The notes below the pieces were generated by a model, which was given only the letters and a program-made list of their open reading frames with translations, searched no databases and had not been told where the DNA came from. A stretch of 5,654 nucleotides of DNA from the NCBI GenBank assembly GCA_913050545.1, contig CAJWZY010000158.1:1-5654 (forward strand), written 5' to 3'. The stretch is from an uncultured bacterium (GTDB lineage Bacteria > Planctomycetota > UBA8108). Below are positions 1-5,375 of this stretch, piece after piece. The position numbers were made by a program, and so were the translations under genes. Within the stretch, counting starts at the first letter, position 1. Each line of letters begins with the position of its first letter.

Positions 1-608
1 TTGATAATCTCCGCCCAGCCAGCCCGCACCTGTCTCACAGGCAGGGTTTTGAGCAGGGCGAGGTCCATTACGACAGCGCGAGGTTGGTGAAAAGCCCCCG
101 CCAGGTTCTTGCCCTCGGGGATATTCACCCCCGTCTTGCCCCCTACGCTGGCATCCACCATCGCCAGCAGGGAAGTGGGAACCTGGATGAAATCGACTCC
201 ACGCAGGAGGCTCGCTGCGGCGTAGCCGGTGATATCTCCAATGACTCCACCTCCAAAAGCAACCATACAGGAGCTCCGGTCGCAGCCCGAGCGAACCGCT
301 GCTCGCAGGATCCGCTGCATCTGGTCCATATTCTTGGAACCTTCTCCAGGCGCCAGCACCGTCTCGGACCATGGAATTGCGGCACGTTTCAGTTGCCTCC
401 TGATCAGGGCCCCGTGACTCTTCAGCACATTGCGGTCACTGACCAGGTGGACCCGGGACGGACGGATCTTTTTCTGCAGCAGGGCCGGCAATTCGCCCAG
501 GGCCCCCCTGCCGACCAGGGCCGGGTAGTTTCCCCCTGCTGAGCGAACCTGCACCCTGCGCGGAGCCTTTGCAGTTCCTCTGCCTTGTCTGCTCTTGGCG
601 GCGGGCAT
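1..608 (-). CDS. aroB: 3-dehydroquinate synthase AroB, N-terminal part (3' end beyond the window)
   Basis: AroB converts DAHP (3-deoxy-D-arabino-heptulosonate 7-phosphate) to 3-dehydroquinate, the second step of the shikimate pathway. It is cytosolic and uses NAD and a divalent metal. The window holds 202 complete codons of a protein usually about 350-370 residues long; the C-terminal metal-binding histidines lie outside. Visible family motifs are the NAD-binding GGGVIGD (residues 119-125), RGVDFIQVPTSLLAMVDASV (136-155) followed by GGKTGVN (156-162), GKNLAGAFHQP (166-176) and AGWAEII (196-202), whose Glu200 corresponds to a metal ligand. The ATG at 608 is supported by a GAAGGA ribosome-binding site. 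The first ~18 residues are a basic extension; a GTG codon at residue 19 would give a more typical N-terminus but has no comparable site in view. The gene begins 2 bases after the upstream membrane-protein gene, so the two are very likely cotranscribed and possibly translationally coupled. Confidence 0.95.
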   Translation of the reverse strand, partial: MPAAKSRQGRGTAKAPRRVQVRSAGGNYPALVGRGALGELPALLQKKIRPSRVHLVSDRNVLKSHGALIRRQLKRAAIPWSETVLAPGEGSKNMDQMQRILRAAVRSGCDRSSCMVAFGGGVIGDITGYAAASLLRGVDFIQVPTSLLAMVDASVGGKTGVNIPEGKNLAGAFHQPRAVVMDLALLKTLPVRQVRAGWAEII

Positions 609-610
609 GG

Positions 611-1630
611 TCAATCCTTCAGTCGATCCTTCACAGAGGCCTGGTCTCTGGCCTGTTTCAGGCGCTCACGGTAGGTTGCCTCCGAGCGCCTGTTAACGAG
701 TAGAATGATTAACCCGGAAAGCAGGCCGATACCCAGGACCACCACGATTCCGAGCTTCATGGTTTCAACACCTGAAGACACGGGTGCCGATGATTCCATC
801 TTTTCATAACCGGAGGCTACCAGTATCGGGATCGTAGCCTTGCCCTTCTCGTTATCTCCTGTGAAGAGACGGCAGAAATACGCCCGCAGGATGACCTTGT
901 CCATATGGACCAGCTGGGCAACCTGGTCCTCGATCGTATAGACGAGATGGATCTTCTTGTTCTCATCCAATACGTAGGACCTGAACAACCTGGGAGTGTC
1001 GAGGGGATTCGACTTCCCTGGAACAGCTACCCATTCCAGGGCTCTCCTGCCCTTTTCCATCCTGATGACATTCCCCCTGAGCTCAACGAGCTTACCACGG
1101 TATAAATCGGGCCTCTCATAAAGGGCTGAGAACAACTTGTCATCTTTGATTGTACTCAGCAGGGGTTCAGCAGGAGGTTTCCCGGCGGCATTATCCGAAC
1201 GGAGCTTATGGGCGAGATAGACGATGCCGGGCTCATGGATCGTTCCCCTGCGTTCAGCACCATCTGTGCGGTCCCGAGAGGCAACCTCCAGAAGGACCTC
1301 CGGCTTTTCGACAAATGGCTGGAGGGTGAATTCAGCCTGGCCTATTCCAAGGCCCAGGGGATCGAAGTCCCCGGCATTGCCGGGCTGCTTGCCAGCCTGG
1401 TCAACAGGCTGCTGCGGCTCGACCGGCTGCACAACAACAGGAACCCCTGCATCGACATTCTCCTCGTACTTTTCCTTCCCCTGGTCAAAGAAGTTCCACA
1501 TCAGCCCCCCGACGACCATGGCGAGAATCACCATCATCAGCATCTTAGAGCCAAGTTTGCCCGGTTTTCCCCGGGTTGAATCTGACTGTCCGGGAACCTC
1601 TGGAAACAGTTTCATCTTTTCAGCGCTCAC
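611..1630 (-). CDS. Uncharacterised two-helix membrane protein with a large extracytoplasmic domain
   Basis: I do not recognise a named family. The 339-residue product has a basic, proline/glycine-containing N-terminus, a hydrophobic helix at about 30-48, a long polar stretch (49-291), a second helix at about 292-312, and a short charged C-terminal tail starting NRRSE. The positive charges before helix 1 and after helix 2 predict both ends in the cytoplasm and residues 49-291 in the periplasm. Residues ~60-100 are a proline/glutamine/glycine-rich linker. Residues ~160-275 look like a folded beta-rich domain; DLYRGKLVELRGNVIR (175-190) resembles the first strands of an OB-like fold, which is an inference. 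The GTG at 1630 is directly preceded by an in-frame TGA and has no clear ribosome-binding site. ATG at codon 6 (1615), after TGAAAAG, is an equally plausible start. The position between lpxB and aroB suggests an envelope role but proves none. Confidence 0.8.
   Translation of the reverse strand: MSAEKMKLFPEVPGQSDSTRGKPGKLGSKMLMMVILAMVVGGLMWNFFDQGKEKYEENVDAGVPVVVQPVEPQQPVDQAGKQPGNAGDFDPLGLGIGQAEFTLQPFVEKPEVLLEVASRDRTDGAERRGTIHEPGIVYLAHKLRSDNAAGKPPAEPLLSTIKDDKLFSALYERPDLYRGKLVELRGNVIRMEKGRRALEWVAVPGKSNPLDTPRLFRSYVLDENKKIHLVYTIEDQVAQLVHMDKVILRAYFCRLFTGDNEKGKATIPILVASGYEKMESSAPVSSGVETMKLGIVVVLGIGLLSGLIILLVNRRSEATYRERLKQARDQASVKDRLKD
615..620 (-). promoter_or_regulatory. Ribosome binding site of aroB
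   Basis: GAAGGA on the minus strand, 6 bases before the ATG at 608. It lies inside the last codons of the upstream gene, which fits coupled translation, and it favours the ATG over the in-frame GTG at codon 19. Confidence 0.6.
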
Positions 1631-1663
1631 TCAATTAGGTAGCAGAGCTATTATTCTGGAGCC

Positions 1664-1704
1664 AGAGCCCGAAAAAGCAAAACAGACAATAGCCAGGGGG
1701 CTCT
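1664..1704. repeat. 7-bp inverted repeat in the gap between lpxB and the membrane-protein gene
   Basis: AGAGCCC (1664-1670) is repeated as its exact reverse complement GGGCTCT (1698-1704), separated by 27 bases. It lies in the 136-base gap 1631-1766. Neither side is followed by a T-run, so it does not look like a standard intrinsic terminator. It could be a weak attenuating or RNA-processing structure, or chance. The rest of the gap includes an AT-rich tract (about 1717-1742) where a promoter could lie, but no convincing -35/-10 pair was found. Confidence 0.3.
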
Positions 1705-1766
1705 AATTCCTGCCGCTAATATACTTTATCTCTTTATATAAATCGGCTGGAGACCTTGCGGAAAAC

Positions 1767-2951
1767 TCAAATCGAGCCAAGAAAGTCATTGAGTACCTCA
1801 GCCGCCTTCGCATTCGCGCCCGGCTGCATACAGGCATTCTTGAGACGTTGAAGGCGCTCAACAGCCTCAGCCCTCTCCTCTTCGTCATCGAGGAGGCCCC
1901 TTGCCAGCGGTACCAGCTCCTCCAGTTCGCTGTCGCTTCGCAGGAGCTTCTCAAAGACCGTAGCCTCCCCGGAGTTGGCCCCGCAGCCGAGAATGTTCGG
2001 CAGGGTAAACCAGGGAGTGACACTGAAGAAGCTCTTGAACAACCTGTAACCCAGCCGGTTCACCTTGTAAAAAACGAGCATAGGCTTCTCGAACCAGGCA
2101 AGCTCCAGGGAGGCTGTTCCCGAAGCGACCAGCGCCAGGTCGCAGGCACTCATCAAGGCCCGGCAATCACCGTCGATGATGTCCACCTTCAACCCGTGCA
2201 CCTGCGCTGCTGCGGCAATAACCTCTTTGAACTCATCGCGCAGAGCTGATACTGCGATCCGGTGGCGCTGTGAATCCAGCTCCAGCCGCCCCAGGAGATT
2301 GAAAAAAGAAGACGACAGTGTCTCCACCTCCTGCCTGCGGCTGCCGGGGAAGACCCCTACCAGCTTTTCGCCCGCACCAACACCAAGGGAGCTCCTCAAC
2401 TCCTCGCCGAGGTCTCCCGGGAGGCTGGAAAGTTCATCGGCAATCGGGTGCCCGACATATTCAACCGGCACCTTGTCATTGCGATAGAGCTCTTCCTCGA
2501 AGGGAATAATCGGCATCAGGAGATCAGTGTAGCGCAGCACCTTACGGCGCCGCCAGGGTGCCCAGGCCCAGATCTGCGGGCAGATATAGTACACAACCGG
2601 CACCCCTCTCCAGCGGGCAAGCCGCGCGAGGAGAAAATTGAAGGCCGGGGCATCGACCAGCAACACTGCTGCGGGCTTGTATTCCCGCAGCAGGCGGTCA
2701 AAGGTTTTCAGCAGCCCGTAATAATGACCAATACTCTTTAAAAAGCCGAAGCCGACGCTCGATATGGCAGTAGGATCTGCATCGAGATGGCAACCTGTCT
2801 CCCTCATGCGCTCACCACCAAATCCCCTGTATTCGAGGTCAGGATTCAAGCTGGACAGCTCCTCGAGCAGATGGGCAAGGTGGAGATCTGCAGATGGTTC
2901 AACAGCTGAGACCAGCAGCCGGGTATTCGGTTCAGCCTTCTCGGTAGACAA
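1767..2951 (-). CDS. lpxB: Lipid-A-disaccharide synthase LpxB (divergent)
   Basis: LpxB is a GT-B glycosyltransferase (family GT19) at the inner face of the inner membrane. It joins UDP-2,3-diacylglucosamine to lipid X to form the lipid A disaccharide. At 394 residues it has the usual length. Motifs in order: VEPSADLH (17-24; usually GEPSGDLH, Glu18 kept); GFGGERM (43-49); VDAPAFN (99-105) with the catalytic Asp100; YYICPQIWAW (121-130); FVGHP-like YVGHPIAD (165-172); PGSRRQEVE (202-210); ASGTASLELA (276-285); LPNIL (317-321). The segment after LPNIL reads GCGANSGEA instead of the common AGRE-V-PE-LQ stretch, so part of the sugar-nucleotide site is unusual. The start is a TTG at 2951 with a well-placed ribosome-binding site. 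The gene is divergent from folC and heads the minus-strand run towards aroB. It implies a lipopolysaccharide-type outer membrane. Confidence 0.93.
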   Translation of the reverse strand: MSTEKAEPNTRLLVSAVEPSADLHLAHLLEELSSLNPDLEYRGFGGERMRETGCHLDADPTAISSVGFGFLKSIGHYYGLLKTFDRLLREYKPAAVLLVDAPAFNFLLARLARWRGVPVVYYICPQIWAWAPWRRRKVLRYTDLLMPIIPFEEELYRNDKVPVEYVGHPIADELSSLPGDLGEELRSSLGVGAGEKLVGVFPGSRRQEVETLSSSFFNLLGRLELDSQRHRIAVSALRDEFKEVIAAAAQVHGLKVDIIDGDCRALMSACDLALVASGTASLELAWFEKPMLVFYKVNRLGYRLFKSFFSVTPWFTLPNILGCGANSGEATVFEKLLRSDSELEELVPLARGLLDDEEERAEAVERLQRLKNACMQPGANAKAAEVLNDFLGSI

Positions 2952-2974
2952 AAATTACCTTCTTCCACTATAAG
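2945..2974 (+). promoter_or_regulatory. Possible sigma70-type promoter of folC overlapping the lpxB start
   Basis: TAGACA (2945-2950) and TATAAG (2969-2974) each match the -35 and -10 consensus at 5 of 6 positions with an 18-base spacer. Transcription would begin near 2981, which is after the ATG at 2976 and just before the in-frame ATG at 2985. If used, folC would be translated from 2985 on an almost leaderless message. The -35 box lies in the first codons of lpxB. On the opposite strand TATAGT (2972-2967) could serve as a -10 for lpxB, but no good -35 was found for it. Confidence 0.3.
2958..2962 (-). promoter_or_regulatory. Ribosome binding site deciding the TTG start of lpxB
   Basis: GAAGG (within GAAGAAGG) on the minus strand, 6 bases before TTG at 2951-2949. 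It supports the rare TTG initiation codon, since the reading starts only a few residues before the conserved LLVSAVEPS strand and no ATG lies at a suitable place. Confidence 0.6.
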
Positions 2975-2975
2975 A

Positions 2976-4280
2976 ATGGTCGATATGAAACTCCCGACGA
3001 ACTCAGCAGAATTCAGCCAGGCCCTTGCATCTTTCACTAACTACGAAAGGTTGCAAACCTTCCGTTATGATCAGGAGAATTTTGACCTCCGAAGAATGGA
3101 GTCCCTGGCCGCTGCGCTGGGCAATCCTCATCGCGCCTATCCGGCTGTTCATATTGGTGGCACCAAGGGAAAAGGCTGCACCTGCCTCATGCTGGAATCG
3201 CTGCTGCGGGCCGAGAATCTCCAGGTAGGAACCTATACCTCGCCTCATATCGAACACCTGCGCGAGAGGATCCGCATCAGCGGAAAACCGATCAGTGAAG
3301 ATTCCTTCATGCAAACCGTGAACTCCGTTTTGCCACTTGTCGAACCTGCCGATGGAGAGAACACGAGTCCTACCTTCTTCGAATTGCTGACGGCTATGGC
3401 CATGCTATGCTTTGCCCGCCGTGGTGTCGATATCGCTATTTTCGAGGTTGGCCTCGGCGGACGCCTCGATGCGACGAATATTCTAGCCGCCCGCTGGAGT
3501 GCCATCACCAGCCTGGGACTCGAGCACACCCAGCTACTGGGAAATACACTTACCGCAATAGCCCGGGAGAAGGCCGGCATCGTTCGGAAAGAGACTCCGC
3601 TGGTTACCGGGGACCTGCCGGCTGAGGCCCAACGAGAAATCGAACGCATCTCTGCTGAGAAGAATGCCCCTTGGACCATTGCAGACCCCGCATCCATCGT
3701 CCGCGCAGGCAACGGGCTGCTGGAGATCGAGGGAATACCGGAGGCCATCAAAGCACCAGCTGTGCGCGGCCCCGGCCTGCGCGCCGACCTGGCCGTAGCA
3801 CTCTCCCTCTATCGTTCCGTGCTCGAATACCTCGACAGGCCTCTCAAAACCGAGTCGCTGCGTACCGCACTCGATAATTTACTCCTTCCGGCGAGGGTAG
3901 AGCTCTTCCATGGCCAGCTCACCAGCTGCCTCGATGCGGCCCACACCCCGGAATCCATGCAATCTCTACGGCGGGCACTCAAGGAAATCGACTTCCCCCA
4001 GCCACGTGCACTGATCTTCTCGCTTTCAAGCGACAAACGCCGCAAAGAGGTTCTGGAAGAGGCCAGCGCGATCGCCGATGAGATCATCTTCACCCGGGCC
4101 GACGAAACACGATCGGTCAGCCCCGAAGAACTTCGAGACACGCTGGGACGCGGACGGGTCATCGAGGACCCTGTCGAAGCGCTCGAATGTACCCGGCGCA
4201 ACGGCTGGAACCCTGTTATCACGGGGTCCTTCTACCTGGCAGGAGCGTTGCGGCCCCACCTCAGAAAAGGATCAGGGTAA
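2976..4280 (+). CDS. folC: Folylpolyglutamate synthase / dihydrofolate synthase FolC
   Basis: FolC is a cytosolic Mur-ligase-family enzyme that adds glutamate to folates, and in bacteria often also to dihydropteroate, using ATP. The 434-residue length is normal. Visible: FRYDQENFDL (29-38); P-loop GGTKGKGCT (61-69, with Cys where Ser is usual); TSPHIEHLRERI (88-99), the folate-contact loop; EVGLGGRLDATN (157-168), the Mur-ligase Mg/ATP motif; GLEHTQLLGNTL (181-192) with His184; REKAGI (197-202) with the usual Lys; LDAAHTPESM (319-328), normally DGAHNP; and ITGSFYLAG (415-423). The C-terminal substitutions (PARVEL for the usual GR-E, DAAHT for DGAHN) are mild departures. The start is ATG 2976 or ATG 2985; neither has a clear ribosome-binding site, and the possible promoter would favour 2985. 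Isoleucine codons are 19 ATC, 4 ATT and 2 ATA. It converges on the AAA+ gene with 18 bases between stops and no evident terminator. Confidence 0.94.
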   Translation: MVDMKLPTNSAEFSQALASFTNYERLQTFRYDQENFDLRRMESLAAALGNPHRAYPAVHIGGTKGKGCTCLMLESLLRAENLQVGTYTSPHIEHLRERIRISGKPISEDSFMQTVNSVLPLVEPADGENTSPTFFELLTAMAMLCFARRGVDIAIFEVGLGGRLDATNILAARWSAITSLGLEHTQLLGNTLTAIAREKAGIVRKETPLVTGDLPAEAQREIERISAEKNAPWTIADPASIVRAGNGLLEIEGIPEAIKAPAVRGPGLRADLAVALSLYRSVLEYLDRPLKTESLRTALDNLLLPARVELFHGQLTSCLDAAHTPESMQSLRRALKEIDFPQPRALIFSLSSDKRRKEVLEEASAIADEIIFTRADETRSVSPEELRDTLGRGRVIEDPVEALECTRRNGWNPVITGSFYLAGALRPHLRKGSG

Positions 4281-4298
4281 ACAGGCCGCGCTCCTGGC

Positions 4299-5375
4299 TC
4301 AGGAACCGTCGTCATCCTCACTGGCTGCGCTTACCGGTTCCTGCGGAGTTTCCGGCTTATCTTCCTCCTCGGAAGCCTCTGCTTTGCCAGTCTCCGGATC
4401 ATCTTCAGCTGGTACAGTGCCGGCATCAAATGCCGGCCTTCCATTCTGCATGGAGATGTTGATCACGTCGCAGTCTTCGAAAGCACCCCGCAGAAGCTCC
4501 TCTGCAAGAGCATCTTCAATATTCTGCTCAACTGCACGACGCAGGGGACGAGCACCGAACTCCGGGTTGTACCCCTGCTCGATGAGGTATTCGCGAACCT
4601 CTTCGTCGAGGCTGATCTTGAGTCCCTGCTCTTTGAGACGTTCCTGAACATTACGAAGCTCAATATCGATGATCTCCTTGAGGTCTCCCTTGTCGAGACT
4701 CTCGAAGACGATAACCTCGTCAAGACGATTGAGGAACTCAGGACGAAAATGCTTCTCGACCTCGATCATGAGCTCTTTCTTCATATCCTGGTAGGAACGC
4801 TCACCACTGGTCGGCTTGAAGCCCAGGGAAGCCTGGTTCTTGATAATACTGGCACCGATATTTGAGGTCAGGATCAGGATGCAATTGCGAAAATCGATAC
4901 TGCGTCCAAAGCTGTCTGTAAGCTTCCCTTCCTCCATGATCTGCAGAAGCATATTGAATACGTCATGGTGCGCCTTCTCGATTTCATCAAAGAGGACGAC
5001 CGAGTACGGTCGGCGGCGAATCTTCTCGGTAAGCTGCCCGCCTTCCTCGAAACCAACGTAGCCGGGAGGAGCCCCTACCAGCCTCGAGACGTTGTGCTTC
5101 TCCATGTACTCAGACATGTCAATCTGTATGAGGGCATCCTCTTCACCGAAGATGAAATTAGCCAGGGCCTTGGCAAGAAGCGTCTTACCTACACCGGTCG
5201 GGCCAATCATGAGGATGTTCTTTGGGGTAATCTCCTGCCGAAGATCACTATCTTCAACTTGTCGACGTCGCCAGCGATTCCGCAGGGCAATGGCTACAGA
5301 TTTCTTGGCCTGAGTCTGGCCAATAATATACTTATCCAGTTCCCGGACAATTTTCTTGGGTGTCAGTTCCTTCAT
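4299..5375 (-). CDS. Chimeric AAA+ ATPase: HslU N-terminus joined to a ClpC-type D2 domain
   Basis: The 358-residue product begins as HslU, the ATPase of the HslUV protease: LTPKKIVRELDKYIIGQ (4-20), SVAIALRNRWRRR (26-38) and TPKNILMIGPTGVGKT (50-65, Walker A). Right after the P-loop it becomes the second AAA+ domain of a ClpC/ClpB-type unfoldase: IDMSEYMEKHNVSRLVG (85-101), pore loop GYVG (105-108), Walker B VVLFDE (126-131), sensor-1 LTSN (169-172), LGF (184-186) in the position of the ClpP-docking loop, RPEFLNRLDE (211-220) with the arginine-finger region, and sensor-2 GARPLRR (274-280). Residues ~322-358 are an acidic tail. HslU is normally about 440 residues with an I-domain, and its hydrophobic C-terminus activates HslV; both are missing. 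ClpC's N-domain, D1 and middle domain are also missing. It starts with an ATGA overlap on hslV. Either a real single-ring fusion ATPase or an assembly join at the P-loop; a routine label of HslU or ClpC alone would be wrong. Confidence 0.9.
   Translation of the reverse strand: MKELTPKKIVRELDKYIIGQTQAKKSVAIALRNRWRRRQVEDSDLRQEITPKNILMIGPTGVGKTLLAKALANFIFGEEDALIQIDMSEYMEKHNVSRLVGAPPGYVGFEEGGQLTEKIRRRPYSVVLFDEIEKAHHDVFNMLLQIMEEGKLTDSFGRSIDFRNCILILTSNIGASIIKNQASLGFKPTSGERSYQDMKKELMIEVEKHFRPEFLNRLDEVIVFESLDKGDLKEIIDIELRNVQERLKEQGLKISLDEEVREYLIEQGYNPEFGARPLRRAVEQNIEDALAEELLRGAFEDCDVINISMQNGRPAFDAGTVPAEDDPETGKAEASEEEDKPETPQEPVSAASEDDDGS
4419..4437. repeat. Perfect 8-bp hairpin in the 3' coding part of the chimeric ATPase gene
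   Basis: GCCGGCAT (4419-4426), a 3-base loop CAA, then its exact reverse complement ATGCCGGC (4430-4437). It falls in codons ~313-319, just where the AAA+ domain ends and the acidic tail begins. No T-run follows on either strand, so it is not a standard terminator; it may be chance or a structure in the message. Confidence 0.5.
5181..5204 (-). other. HslU/ClpC junction within the shared Walker A motif
   Basis: These 24 bases encode GPTGVGKT, which is common to HslU and to the ClpC D2 domain. Residues before it (KNILMI) are HslU-type and residues after it (LLAKALANFIFG) are ClpC-type. The breakpoint therefore lies in or at the edge of this motif and cannot be placed more finely by eye. It is the kind of conserved stretch where either homologous recombination or an assembler could switch templates. 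Confidence 0.75.

Noticed and set aside
84..542. Long open frame on the plus strand opposite aroB
   Set aside because: It is antisense to clear AroB motifs on the minus strand, and its translation has no recognisable family features.
1664..1704. Intrinsic terminator between lpxB and the membrane-protein gene
   Set aside because: The 7-bp inverted repeat has a 27-base loop and no T-run after the second arm, so it is listed only as a repeat.
1208..1706. Two overlapping open frames on the plus strand opposite the membrane-protein gene
   Set aside because: Their arginine/serine/proline-rich translations look like shadows of a GC-rich gene; the minus-strand frame has sensible membrane helices and a tight link to aroB.
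1951..2030. Possible frameshift in lpxB, considered because the segment after LPNIL is unusual
   Set aside because: The same frame continues into a good LpxB C-terminus, and the alternative frames give no better match, so divergence is the simpler reading.
3245..4222. Minus-strand open frames inside folC
   Set aside because: FolC on the plus strand carries all expected motifs across this range; the antisense translations are Ser/Arg-rich with no motifs.
4281..4304. Short stem (TCCTG / CAGGA at 4292-4304) as a bidirectional terminator between folC and the AAA+ gene
   Set aside because: Only 5 base pairs and no T-run on either strand; it also overlaps the end of the AAA+ coding sequence.
4078..4647. 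Plus-strand open frame spanning the 3' end of folC and the opposite strand of the AAA+ gene
   Set aside because: It crosses two well-supported genes and its product is low-complexity Ser-rich sequence.
4299..5375. Calling the ATPase ClpX or a plain HslU
   Set aside because: There is no ClpX zinc-binding domain, the N-terminus is HslU-specific, and everything after the P-loop matches ClpC D2 rather than HslU or ClpX.
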